Below are positions 1 to 8,099 of a stretch of 64,000 nt of DNA, in pieces; the stretch's first letter is position 1; each line of letters opens with the position of its first letter. The position numbers and the translations under genes are program-made. The notes beneath the pieces were generated by a model. It searched no databases. It was not told where the DNA came from and saw only the letters and a list, made by a program, of their open reading frames with translations. Location of the stretch: positions 1,550,001 through 1,614,000 of the forward strand of contig NZ_CP122312.1 of assembly GCF_029814175.1 (NCBI RefSeq). Reading direction: 5' to 3'. Source of the stretch: Halospeciosus flavus. Lineage in GTDB: Archaea; Halobacteriota; Halobacteria; Halobacteriales; Halobacteriaceae.

Positions 1-68
1 GCATCAGTTACATCGAAATTAGATCCGTCTAAACTAATAGTTTGGCACTACGACGAGTTCGCTCCCCC

Positions 69-1262
69 TCAGATGCCCTTGCTCATAAGGTGCGAGCGGA
101 GGACGTCATCCTCCTTGCTCCCGGCCGAGGTGTTGGCGAGGACGACGGTGTCCTCGGCGTCGAGTTCGTCGCGCTCGGCGAGTTCCCACGCGCCGGCGGC
201 GGCCGCGGCGGCCGACGGACTCAGCTCCAGACCCTCGTGTTGTGCGGCGGTGACCGCGGCGTCGAGGATGTCCTGGTCGCTCGTCGCGACCGCCCCACCG
301 TCCGACTCGCGGAGGGCGTCGAGGACGAGTGCGCCACCCGCCGGGTCGGGAATCTCGATGGTCCCACAGATGGTGTCCGGTTGTTGCCACGGCTCCGGGA
401 CGTCGCGGTCCTCCTCGAAGGCCCGGACGACCGGGGCACACCCCTCGGCCTGTGCGGCGTACATCGCCGGCGTGTCGTCGGTGAGACCGAGGTCCACCAA
501 CTCGCCCGCGGCCTTGTGCATCCCGACGAGACCCGTACCCGACCCGGTCGGGTAGACGACGGCGTCCGGGACCGCCCAGTCGAGTTGCTCGACCGTCTCG
601 TACAGCGCGGTCTTCTGTCCCTCGTGACGGTAGGGCGTGTGGAACGCCCCGAGCGAGTGCCAGTCGGGTTCGTCGGCGAGCGCGTCGTCGAAGGCGGCCT
701 CCGCGTCACCGATGCGTCCCTCGACGACGGTCATGTCGCCGCCGTGGACGTTCACCATCGCCTTGTTCGTGAACCCCGAGCGCGTCGGGACGAAGACGTG
801 GGAGTCGACGCCCGCGCGGGCGGCGTACGCGCTGGCGGACTGGCCGCTCTCGCCCGTCGACGCGAGTGCCACGTCGCTGGCGTCGTGTGCGGCGGCCGCG
901 GTGACGGCGAGACTCTGTCCGCGGTCGGCGACCGTCCCCGTCGGGTTCCGCCCCTCGTCCTTGACGAGGACGCGGCCGACGCCGAGTTCGTCGGCGAGCG
1001 CCGGGCAGTCGACGAGCGCCGTCGCGCCTTCGTCCATCGTGACGGCGCTCTCGCGGGCGAACGGCAGGAGTTCCGCGTAGCGCCACATCGTGTCGAAGCG
1101 CCGCGACTCGAACGTCTTACGGGAGACGTCGACGGCGTCGTAGTCGTACGTCGGGTCGAGGATCCCCCCGCAGTCGGGGCAGCGGCCGGTCGTCTCGTCC
1201 GGGTCGTGGACCGCGTCGCAGTCCACACACGCCAGACCGACGAACGTCTCGGTCGTGTCCAT
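69..1262 (-). CDS. Threonine-synthase-like PLP-fold protein lacking the PLP lysine
   Basis: A 397-aa fold-type II PLP-family protein with the archaeal threonine synthase layout: N-terminal zinc ribbon (Cys12, Cys15, Cys28, Cys31), a substrate loop beginning STGESG near 135-140, and a glycine-rich phosphate-binding loop PTGSGTG at 238-244. In active members the motif NPTGSFKDRG carries the Schiff-base lysine. Here it reads NPTGTVADRG and residue 112 is Ala (GCC), so normal PLP catalysis should be impossible. The rest of the fold is intact and there is no frameshift, so I read it as a maintained pseudoenzyme or a non-catalytic paralogue, not a decaying gene. It is monocistronic and divergent from the following gene. 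Confidence 0.85.
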   Translation of the reverse strand: MDTTETFVGLACVDCDAVHDPDETTGRCPDCGGILDPTYDYDAVDVSRKTFESRRFDTMWRYAELLPFARESAVTMDEGATALVDCPALADELGVGRVLVKDEGRNPTGTVADRGQSLAVTAAAAHDASDVALASTGESGQSASAYAARAGVDSHVFVPTRSGFTNKAMVNVHGGDMTVVEGRIGDAEAAFDDALADEPDWHSLGAFHTPYRHEGQKTALYETVEQLDWAVPDAVVYPTGSGTGLVGMHKAAGELVDLGLTDDTPAMYAAQAEGCAPVVRAFEEDRDVPEPWQQPDTICGTIEIPDPAGGALVLDALRESDGGAVATSDQDILDAAVTAAQHEGLELSPSAAAAAAGAWELAERDELDAEDTVVLANTSAGSKEDDVLRSHLMSKGI

Positions 1263-1351
1263 GTGCCGTCCTTCGTTGGCGAGGGGCTAACGCTTACGGA
1301 ACGTCCCCCGCCGCCCGTAGCGTTTTCAGCCACCCGCGTAAACCTCGACCC

Positions 1352-1600
1352 ATGGAGCCGATTCACTTCGAGGAGGCCGACTCCGACGACCGGACGCACA
1401 TCGGCGAAGGGATGACGAAGTTCGCCCGCAAGCGGGGACACCTGGAGACCGGCGACGAGGAGAACCGTCACTACCTGGTCCACGAGGACGGCTGTGAGTC
1501 GTGCGGCGCGGCCATCGAGGCCGGCGATAGCTTCTACCTCGACCCCGAGACCGGCGAAGTGCTCTGTGAGGAGTGTGGCGACGAGCGGATGCCCGAGTGA
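1352..1600 (+). CDS. Small acidic zinc-ribbon protein, unknown function
   Basis: An 82-aa acidic protein. Its C-terminal half has two CxxC knuckles (CESCG and CEECG) about 24 residues apart, a single zinc-ribbon signature. No other domain or membrane segment is visible. Its stop codon overlaps the start of the VOC dioxygenase gene in an ATGA, so the two are probably translated from one mRNA. Function not recognised; a role as a small zinc-binding accessory to the downstream pair is only a guess from position. Confidence 0.75.
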   Translation: MEPIHFEEADSDDRTHIGEGMTKFARKRGHLETGDEENRHYLVHEDGCESCGAAIEAGDSFYLDPETGEVLCEECGDERMPE

Positions 1601-2535
1601 TGGTCTCGGACACCCCCGGCATCCACCACGTCACCGGTGTCGCCGGCGACGCCCAGCGCAACCTCGACTTCTACGCGGGGGTCCTCGGACTCCGACTCGT
1701 CAAGCGGACGGTCAACTTCGAGGACATGCTCCAGTACCACCTCTACTACGGCAACCGCACCGGCGAGGTGGGGACCGTCCTGACGACGTTCCCCTCCCCC
1801 GAGGCCGACCCCGGTCGAGTGGGCGCGCCCCAGCCACGCGACGTCGCGTTCGTCGTCCCGCCCGACAGCCTCGACCACTGGCACGACCACCTCGCCGAGC
1901 ACGACACGGGAGTCGAGCGGGCCGACCGGTTCGACGAGCGTGTCCTCCGATTCGAGGACCCGGACGGGGCGCGCCTCGAACTCGTCGGCGGCGACCAACC
2001 AGTCGAACCCTGGACCGGCGGCCCGGTCGACGCCGACCACGCCATCCGCGGTATCCACGGCGTCACGCTCTGTCCCGTGAACCCCTACGCGACTGCGGGG
2101 ACGCTCGAAACGCTCGGGTTCGACCTCGTCGCCGAGACCGAGGACCGCGTGCGCTACCGGGCACACGGCGACCGCGCGAACACGGTCGACGTTCTCACGG
2201 AGTCTGCGGAGTACGGCCGCGAGGGGACGGGAACCCACCACCACGTCGCCGTGCGCGTCCCCGACGAGGAAGAACTGTACGAGTGGCACGACTTCTTCCG
2301 CGAGCGCGACTACCACGTCTCGCGGGTGAAAGACCGCCACTTCTTCCACTCGCTGTACGTCCGCGGCCCGGGCGGCGTCCTCTTCGAACTCGCCACCGAA
2401 CCGGCGTCGGGGCGCGGCCTCGCCGGCGCCGAGGACGTCGAGGAACTGGGCGAGTCGCTCTACCTCCCGCCGCGGTTCGAGGAGGACCGCGACCTCGTCG
2501 AGAGTCAACTCCCCGACCTCGACCTCCCGTACTGA
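1600..2535 (+). CDS. VOC-family ring-cleaving dioxygenase (MhqO-like)
   Basis: A 311-aa protein of two tandem VOC (glyoxalase/extradiol dioxygenase) modules. Metal-ligand candidates are the early His pair in GIHHVTG, the HHHVAVRV strand in the second half and the late Glu in LFELATEP. The family includes quinone- and catechol-cleaving enzymes such as Bacillus MhqO. I chose the ATG at 1600, giving MVSDTPGIHH and an ATGA overlap with the upstream stop; a longer in-frame extension starts 27 bases earlier but lies inside the upstream gene. The next gene, a carboxylesterase, overlaps in the same way, so the two are translationally coupled. The natural substrate is unknown. Confidence 0.88.
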   Translation: MVSDTPGIHHVTGVAGDAQRNLDFYAGVLGLRLVKRTVNFEDMLQYHLYYGNRTGEVGTVLTTFPSPEADPGRVGAPQPRDVAFVVPPDSLDHWHDHLAEHDTGVERADRFDERVLRFEDPDGARLELVGGDQPVEPWTGGPVDADHAIRGIHGVTLCPVNPYATAGTLETLGFDLVAETEDRVRYRAHGDRANTVDVLTESAEYGREGTGTHHHVAVRVPDEEELYEWHDFFRERDYHVSRVKDRHFFHSLYVRGPGGVLFELATEPASGRGLAGAEDVEELGESLYLPPRFEEDRDLVESQLPDLDLPY

Positions 2536-3209
2536 TGAGCGAACGGTTCGTCGCGAGCGACCCCGAGGACCCCCACGCCGACCAGCCAATCGTCACGGGC
2601 GGGGCGCCCGCGATGGCCGCCGACGTCGCCGTCGTCCTCCTCCACGGCCGTGGCGCGACGGCGAAGGGCATGGTCGCCTCGGCCGACGACTTCTATCGCC
2701 ACGGCGTCACCTTCCTCGCGCCACAGGCCGCCCACCAGAACTGGTACCCGGCGTCGTTCGACGCGCCGCGCGAGGCGAACGAACCCGCGCTCACCTCCGC
2801 CGTCGACCGCGTCGGCGCGGCGCTCGACCGGGCCGCCGACGTCGGAATCCCGCCGGCGCGGACCGTGATCCTCGGCTTCTCGCAGGGCGCGTGCGTCGCC
2901 GCCGAGTTCGTCCGCCGTCACCCACGGCGCTACGGCGGCGTCGTGGTCCTCGCGGGGGCGCTCCCCGGCGAGGAGACGCCCGACCCGGGCGAGCAGTCAC
3001 TCGACGGGACGCCCGTGTTCCTCGGGTGCGCGGACGACGACCCGCACGTCCCCGTCGAACGAGTCCACGAGTCGGCCCGCGTCCTCGAGGCGATGGACGG
3101 CGACGTCACCGAAGAAATCTACGCGGACGCGGGCCACTCCATCACCGGCGGGGAAGTCGAGGCGGTGCAGTCGCTCCTGGCGGACCTGCTCGACGGCGAG
3201 AACGAGTGA
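2535..3209 (+). CDS. Phospholipase/carboxylesterase-type alpha/beta hydrolase (MhqD-like)
   Basis: A 224-aa alpha/beta hydrolase of the phospholipase/carboxylesterase (predicted esterase) family. Visible are the oxyanion-hole region LLHGRGA, the nucleophile elbow GFSQG, the acid region CADDDPHVP and the catalytic His in AGHSIT. The start overlaps the dioxygenase stop (ATGA at 2532-2537 region), which fixes the start inside a much longer open frame. Bacillus pairs the homologous MhqD hydrolase with MhqO in quinone detoxification, so pairing here suggests a similar role. No signal peptide; cytosolic. Confidence 0.87.
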   Translation: MSERFVASDPEDPHADQPIVTGGAPAMAADVAVVLLHGRGATAKGMVASADDFYRHGVTFLAPQAAHQNWYPASFDAPREANEPALTSAVDRVGAALDRAADVGIPPARTVILGFSQGACVAAEFVRRHPRRYGGVVVLAGALPGEETPDPGEQSLDGTPVFLGCADDDPHVPVERVHESARVLEAMDGDVTEEIYADAGHSITGGEVEAVQSLLADLLDGENE

Positions 3210-3249
3210 CGGACGGCGAACCGGGCCGCGAGCGCGATTGCGACCGCGA

Positions 3250-4002
3250 CTAGCCGATGTAGCGCAGGTCTTCCTCGCCCGGTGCGGGTCCCTGCTCCAT
3301 CTCCTGCATCTGTTCGACGACTTCCTCCATCTCCTCGGCGCGTTCGTCGAGCGCCTCGAAGTCGACGTCGAGGTCGAGGAGGTCCTCCAGGATTTCGAGG
3401 ACGGCCTTCGAACTCTTCGGGTCGACGAGGTAGCCGCTCGTCTCGCCCATCAAGCAGGTGGCCTCGAAGCCGCGACGACCGCCGAGTCCGAGGAGGAGTC
3501 CCGAAGTGCCGACGATGCCGCCGGCGGGTTCCTCGGCGCGGAATTCGACGCCCGCGTCTTCGAGGTCCTCTTTGAGGTCCGCGTCGCTGACGGCCCCGAC
3601 GACGGCGTACTCCTCGATGAGTTCGCCCGTGGGGACGCCGCCCAGCGCGATGAGTTCGCTCGCGTCGAACTCCTCGGCGACGTCGAGGAAGGTGTTCGTG
3701 ACGCGGTAGTGGCCCTGGTTGTCGTTGGCCTGGTGGTCGCCCGTGAGGACCAGGAGGTCGCGACCCTCGGTCTCGACGGCGTGAATCTCGGCGTCGGCGA
3801 GTTCCGCGACGCCGTCCTCGTCGACGGTGACCTGCGGCGGGAAGTGCTCGGTGCAGATTCGCCGCACGAGTGTCGATTCGCGTTCCTCGACGAGGTGTTC
3901 GGCGACGAGTTTGCCGACGTGTCCCACGCCCGGGAGCCCCTCGACGAAGACGGGGTCGTCGAGGTCGACCTCTTCGACCCGCTCGATGTCGATCTCTTCC
4001 AT
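3250..4002 (-). CDS. PAC2-family proteasome assembly chaperone-like protein
   Basis: A 250-aa protein of the PAC2 (proteasome assembly chaperone 2) superfamily, recognisable by the N-terminal strand-loop with GLPGVGHVGKL followed by alternating strands and a GTSGLLLGLG segment. The C-terminal 50 residues form an acidic, Glu-rich helix. It is the last gene of the ribosomal/translation operon, starting 5 bases after nop10. This position is common in archaea. A chaperone function for the 20S proteasome is inferred from the family, not shown here. Confidence 0.88.
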   Translation of the reverse strand: MEEIDIERVEEVDLDDPVFVEGLPGVGHVGKLVAEHLVEERESTLVRRICTEHFPPQVTVDEDGVAELADAEIHAVETEGRDLLVLTGDHQANDNQGHYRVTNTFLDVAEEFDASELIALGGVPTGELIEEYAVVGAVSDADLKEDLEDAGVEFRAEEPAGGIVGTSGLLLGLGGRRGFEATCLMGETSGYLVDPKSSKAVLEILEDLLDLDVDFEALDERAEEMEEVVEQMQEMEQGPAPGEEDLRYIG

Positions 4003-4007
4003 GTGCG

Positions 4008-4184
4008 TTAGTCGCGAACGCGGCGCTTAAGTTTGCGTCGGTACTCGCCGTACTGGTCTTCGGGGCTGAAGGGTGCGGGCGCGCTGTTCTCGGTGTCGCG
4101 GCCGCACTCCGGACAGGTCTCAGAAAGGGTGTACACCGGGCGGTCGTGCTCGTCCGCGCGACAGACCCGGATGTCCGACTTCAT
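4008..4184 (-). CDS. nop10: H/ACA RNP component Nop10
   Basis: A 58-aa protein: MKSDIRVC start, zinc ribbon with Cys8 and CPECG, then the conserved basic tail ending KLKRRVRD. Nop10 is the small structural subunit of the archaeal H/ACA pseudouridylation complex (with Cbf5, Gar1 and L7Ae). Only two or three of the four usual zinc cysteines are seen, as in many archaeal Nop10. It abuts the aIF2-alpha stop codon directly and is followed by the PAC2 gene, a typical archaeal gene order. Confidence 0.92.
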   Translation of the reverse strand: MKSDIRVCRADEHDRPVYTLSETCPECGRDTENSAPAPFSPEDQYGEYRRKLKRRVRD

Positions 4185-4988
4185 CTACTGCTCTTCTTCG
4201 AGTTGCCGCTCGCGGTGGTACTCGCCCTCGCCACCGACGGACTCGATGGCCTCGACGGCGCGCTCGGCGCTGGCCTCGAGTTCGTCCTCGGCGGTCTTGT
4301 AGTTCGGCGCCTGCACCCGGATGCGGTACTCGGGCGCGCCGACGTACGTGACCTCGAGGTCGGCTTCGTCGGGCACTTCGCCGTTCCCCTCGGCGGCCTT
4401 GAGCGCCTCCTGCACGTCGTCGACGCCGTCGGCGTTCGGCGACGTGAGGTGGACGTAGCCCGTGACCGTCACGTAGGGGACGGAGACGTTCTCGCGGGCG
4501 GTCTCGACGATGGCGTCGATCTCCTCTTCGTCGAGGTCGACGCTCTCGAGCGCCTCGGTGCCGTGGATAGCGGCCTGCTCGAAACCGTCGTAGAGCGACC
4601 CGAACTCGTGGATGAGTTCGGAGGCGATGGCGCGGAACTGCTCGTCGGAGAGTTCCTCGCCGAAGGCGATCGAGAGCCACTTGTCGGCCTTCTGCTCGTT
4701 CTTCCACTCCTGGATCTTGTCCGAGCGCTGGTGGTCGTTGACGTCCTTGATCGAGAGGTCGATCTGCTGGGAGGACTCGTCGACGTCCAGTACCTTGGCG
4801 ACGACGGTCTGCCCCTCGCGGACGTGGTCGCGCACGTTCTTGATCCACCCGGAGGCGACCTCGCTGATGTGGACGAGTCCGCGCTTGTCTTGGTACTCCT
4901 CGAGGTCGACGAAGACCCCGAAGTCCTCGATCTCGTCGACCTTGCCGACGACGAGTTCACCGGGCTCGGGCCACCCTTCGTACTTCAT
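4185..4988 (-). CDS. eif2a: Translation initiation factor aIF2 subunit alpha
   Basis: A 267-aa protein of standard length: an N-terminal S1/OB domain ([19 protein letters not shown], then RGLVHISE), a central helical domain and a C-terminal alpha/beta domain. It is the alpha subunit of the heterotrimeric factor that brings Met-tRNAi to the ribosome. The gene lies between rps27e and nop10 with 0-3 base spacing, so it is cotranscribed. Confidence 0.96.
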   Translation of the reverse strand: MKYEGWPEPGELVVGKVDEIEDFGVFVDLEEYQDKRGLVHISEVASGWIKNVRDHVREGQTVVAKVLDVDESSQQIDLSIKDVNDHQRSDKIQEWKNEQKADKWLSIAFGEELSDEQFRAIASELIHEFGSLYDGFEQAAIHGTEALESVDLDEEEIDAIVETARENVSVPYVTVTGYVHLTSPNADGVDDVQEALKAAEGNGEVPDEADLEVTYVGAPEYRIRVQAPNYKTAEDELEASAERAVEAIESVGGEGEYHRERQLEEEQ

Positions 4989-4991
4989 ACG

Positions 4992-5186
4992 TTACTGGAT
5001 CTCGGCCGCCTCGGGCCGAGATTCGACGACTTCGAGGACCTCTCCCTCGAAGTCGGCCTCGCCGCCGGTCGGACGCGCGAGCGTCGTCCCGCAGACGGCA
5101 CAGGCGACTTCGGAAGAGGCCTTCCCGAAGACGATCTGTTCGTTCTCACAATCCGGACACTCGACGCGGTAGAAGCTTCCTGCCAT
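4992..5186 (-). CDS. rps27e: 30S ribosomal protein S27e
   Basis: A 64-aa zinc-ribbon ribosomal protein with CPDC and CAVCG knuckles and the conserved start MAGSFYRVECPDC. The ATG is the only one giving family length; the open frame extends upstream with no similarity. Second gene of the operon, 4 bases after rpl44e. Confidence 0.96.
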   Translation of the reverse strand: MAGSFYRVECPDCENEQIVFGKASSEVACAVCGTTLARPTGGEADFEGEVLEVVESRPEAAEIQ

Positions 5187-5190
5187 TGTC

Positions 5191-5472
5191 TTACTCCTGG
5201 AACTCGACTTTGCCGGCGCGCCATCCCTCGCGGAGGTGGGCCTTGCCGCAGTCGCTGCAGCGGTACTTGAAGTTCGTCTTCTTGGTCGGCTTGTCGCCAC
5301 CGGGCACCTTCGAGAACTTCCCGGAGTTACCGATGGTGCTGGTCTTGCGCTCACGCTGGCGGTCGATCCACTTCATGCCGGTCTCGCGACCGCGGCGGAC
5401 CTTCTCGACCTCGTGTTCGTGGTGAGCGTTACAGTGCGGGCAGTACGTGTTGAAGCGACGTGGCATCTCCAT
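5191..5472 (-). CDS. rpl44e: 50S ribosomal protein L44e
   Basis: A 93-aa protein starting [15 protein letters not shown], with two zinc knuckles (CPHC, CSDC), a Lys/Arg-rich middle and [15 protein letters not shown] near the C-terminus, as in all archaeal L44e. The first of two nearby in-frame ATGs matches the usual family N-terminus. First gene of the rpl44e-rps27e-eif2a-nop10-PAC2 operon; a TATA-like box lies about 40 bases upstream. Confidence 0.96.
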   Translation of the reverse strand: MEMPRRFNTYCPHCNAHHEHEVEKVRRGRETGMKWIDRQRERKTSTIGNSGKFSKVPGGDKPTKKTNFKYRCSDCGKAHLREGWRAGKVEFQE

Positions 5473-5510
5473 AGCGAATCAGCTCTGTTGTGTGCAGGTT
5501 CGACTCGGTC

Positions 5511-5520
5511 CCTTAAAATG
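5511..5520 (-). promoter_or_regulatory. Probable TATA box of the rpl44e operon
   Basis: On the minus strand this reads CATTTTAAGG. Its centre is about 43 bases from the L44e ATG, which would give a leader of about 17 bases. It is the only AT-rich run in the gap between the operon and the next gene. Confidence 0.6.
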
Positions 5521-5564
5521 GGCACGGTTCGGCTTCGTCACGACATCGACTCGCGTGCCCCCAC

Positions 5565-6743
5565 TCAGTCCTGCGAGGCCGCCGCCGCGTCGGGCGACGC
5601 TTCGACGGACTCGCCCGTGCCGAGTGCGGCCGCGACCGACGGCGTGAGCCGGTTGACGACGGCCTGTCCGTCGCGTTCGCGCTCGACAAGCCCCTCCTCT
5701 TCGAGACGCTGGAGGTGGTGGCTGACCGTGCTCGGGTCCCGGTCGAGTGCCGACGCGAGCCCGCTGACCGAGTCGGGACCGTGGTCGGCGAGCGCGTGGA
5801 GGACGGCCGCGGGCGCCTCGTCCGCGAGCGCGGCGTCGAGCGCCGACGCCTCCTCACCGGCCGGGACGTACCGCCGCCGCCCGCGGACCTTCGTCCGTTC
5901 GACCAACCCCTCGCGGTGGAGCACCTTGAGGTGGTAGCGGACCGTCGGGAGCGGGACGTCGGTCTCCTCGCTGATCTCGGAGAGGTACGTACCCGGCGAC
6001 GACGCGACGTGTTCGTACACCGCCGCGCGGGTGTCGTGTGCCAGCGGGTCCTCGTCGTGCTGGTGGACTCCGAAGAGTCCGAGGAGCCGTCGGCCCCACT
6101 CAGAGAGACCCGCGTGGCGGAGCGACACGACACCGGTGCGGACGGCCTGAGCGGTCGGGCACCACGACCGCGTCGCGGAGGCACCGACGGCCGAGACCGC
6201 CCCGACGAAGACGACGCCGCTCGCCGGGAGCGCGGGCGCGGACGAGTCTGACGGACGTGGCTCCCGGCCGAAGTCGGTGGCGTTCGCGTTCGCACTCGCA
6301 TTCGTCCCCGCGCTCGCGTCATCTCCTCCGGCGCGTGCCCGTGCGTCCGTCGACGTCTGTTCGTCGGTTCGTGCCGACGGAGTCGCCGTCTCGTCGTCGA
6401 CGACTCGCTGGTAGCTCTCGACGCTCGTCTCGACTGTGCCCTCGACTCGGGCCGTCTCGTCGACGGTATCGGTCACCGTCTCGGTCGCTTCGAGGTCGGG
6501 CGACTCGACGGTCGACGCCGTCGACGTGACCGTGGTGTCGGTTGGTTCGTCCGTCGACGCGTTCGTGACCGTCGTCTCGGTCTCGACGGTCGTGTCGGTG
6601 TCGAGCGTCGTCGAGTCGTTCGTCGTCGACGTGTTCACGCCGTCGAGGGTCCCGGTCGGGCTGGCGGCGACGGCGAGCGGTGCGTGCCCGACGAGGAGGA
6701 CGGCACCGACGACGGCGAGGAGGGCGGTCGTCGTTCGGTTCAC
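5565..6743 (-). CDS. Membrane-tethered double winged-helix transcriptional regulator
   Basis: A 392-aa protein starting at a GTG (MNRTTTALLAV). Order of parts: signal peptide (about 1-27), a roughly 150-residue extracellular Thr/Ser/Asp/Glu-rich linker with several N-glycosylation sequons, one membrane segment (LPASGVVFVGAVSAVGASA), then two winged-helix domains in the cytosol, LPTVRYHLKVLHREGLVE and PSTVSHHLQRLEEEGLVE. This would be a one-component regulator that senses outside and binds DNA inside. It is divergent from a gene for a secreted acidic protein, a plausible target or partner. The long open frame upstream of the GTG is antisense to that gene and is not part of it. Confidence 0.82.
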   Translation of the reverse strand: MNRTTTALLAVVGAVLLVGHAPLAVAASPTGTLDGVNTSTTNDSTTLDTDTTVETETTVTNASTDEPTDTTVTSTASTVESPDLEATETVTDTVDETARVEGTVETSVESYQRVVDDETATPSARTDEQTSTDARARAGGDDASAGTNASANANATDFGREPRPSDSSAPALPASGVVFVGAVSAVGASATRSWCPTAQAVRTGVVSLRHAGLSEWGRRLLGLFGVHQHDEDPLAHDTRAAVYEHVASSPGTYLSEISEETDVPLPTVRYHLKVLHREGLVERTKVRGRRRYVPAGEEASALDAALADEAPAAVLHALADHGPDSVSGLASALDRDPSTVSHHLQRLEEEGLVERERDGQAVVNRLTPSVAAALGTGESVEASPDAAAASQD

Positions 6744-6893
6744 GTGTGGGAACCTCCTGTCGACGACACTGTTCTGTCTCCGACGGGGTACTTCTTTCGG
6801 CTGTCTCGCTGGAGTCGCTACCCACCGATACCGACCCTTTGGACGGTTTTGCCAGAATCGACTTTTCCGTCTGCGAGTACAGTACCAGACGCG

Positions 6894-7850
6894 ATGTTCG
6901 GAGAGAAACTCACACCCGCCCTGATGGTATCGCTCCTCGTGCTGGTCAGCGCCGCTCCCGCGAGCGCCGCCGCGGGGACCGGTGGTGCCGGCGCGAGCGC
7001 CTCCGAGTCGGTCTCGGTGACCGTCGAGGTCACGGAGAACGCGACCGTCCTCACCGTCCACGAGGACGGCCACGCGGCCGCGAACGCCGACGTGACCGTC
7101 GAGGCCGTCGGTAGCGCCTCCTTCGCCGGGAGTGGCGAGTACCAGGCCGACGCCGACGGCACGGTCCGCCTCCCCGCTCCCGACGAGCGCGAGACCGTGC
7201 GTCTCGTCGTCGAAACCGACGACACCCGCGCGGCCGGTACGGTGACGCTCGAAGTCCCGGCCGACGGCGAGTGGCAGGAGACGATTTCGCTCGACGCGAA
7301 CGCGTCGGGCGCCGGCCACATCGCCGCTGACGCCAGCGCCGACTCGGGCGTCTCCGTGACGGGCCACATCGCCGCCCTGGTCCCCGGTGACTTCTTCGAG
7401 ACCTTCGTCGGCACCTCCGCCAGCGCGAACGCGAACGGCCAGTCCAGCGCCCAGGCCAGCGCCGGCGACCGGCAGGCCTCGGGGTCGGCTGACGCCGACG
7501 CGAACAGCACTACCGACGGTGACGCCGAGACCGGCGCCAGCGCCGAATCGGACTCCTCGGCCACCGACGAGAGCGAGACGGCCGTCTCCACCGACGCCGA
7601 CGCCACCGAGGACGGCACGTCCGTCTCGGGCACGGCCGACGCCGACGGTGACGGTCAGTCCGACGTCGACGTCGACGCGGACGCCGACGCTGACGCAGAC
7701 GTCGACGCCGAGACGAACACGTCCACCGAGACCACGACCGACGCCGGTTCCGACGGCAACGTGACCGTCTCCGGCGACAGCGACGCCGACGCGACGGTCG
7801 ACGCCGACGCGGAGACCGACACGTCGGTCACCGTCGAGACGTCCCTCTGA
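6894..7850 (+). CDS. Secreted acidic low-complexity protein
   Basis: A 318-aa protein with a clear signal peptide (MFGEKLTPALMVSLLVLVSAAPASA). A beta-rich region to about residue 170 resembles a carboxypeptidase-regulatory/Ig-like fold (VTVEVTENATVLTVHEDG, AAANADVTVEAVG), followed by about 150 residues of Asp/Ala/Thr/Ser/Glu repeats, including runs of DADADAD. There is no C-terminal membrane anchor, so release outside the cell is expected. The ATG at 6894 is the start that leaves the signal peptide intact. Divergent from the membrane-tethered regulator across 150 bases. Confidence 0.8.
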   Translation: MFGEKLTPALMVSLLVLVSAAPASAAAGTGGAGASASESVSVTVEVTENATVLTVHEDGHAAANADVTVEAVGSASFAGSGEYQADADGTVRLPAPDERETVRLVVETDDTRAAGTVTLEVPADGEWQETISLDANASGAGHIAADASADSGVSVTGHIAALVPGDFFETFVGTSASANANGQSSAQASAGDRQASGSADADANSTTDGDAETGASAESDSSATDESETAVSTDADATEDGTSVSGTADADGDGQSDVDVDADADADADVDAETNTSTETTTDAGSDGNVTVSGDSDADATVDADAETDTSVTVETSL

Positions 7851-8099
7851 GGCGACGGATAGCGGTCGGTCGACTCCACTCCCCTTTTTCGCCGGCGGTC
7901 GCACCACTGTCAGCCGCAGATACCTCCGGAAGCAGACACTCACTCCGGTCCCGCACAGGTCCGTCCACGCCCACTAGACACGACGCCCTCGTCCCATCTC
8001 CGTCGCGGACTCCCGCGGCCGCTGGCCCGAGCGAGACTGTCCCACCAGAAGAGTCCACCAGCCAGAAATCACTTGGGACCGTCCCACACACATTCTTCC

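Noticed and set aside
1..68. End of another gene at the window start
   Set aside because: AT-rich with no readable frame that I can support; more likely an intergenic region.
42..1415. 457-codon open frame on the plus strand opposite the threonine-synthase-like gene
   Set aside because: Arg/Val-rich shadow of a GC-rich gene; no domain, and the minus-strand protein has clear family motifs.
7851..8099. A gene in the 249-base gap before the exported-domain protein
   Set aside because: No frame of useful length with a start and coding bias; only a short T-run (about 7884-7889) that may end the preceding transcript.
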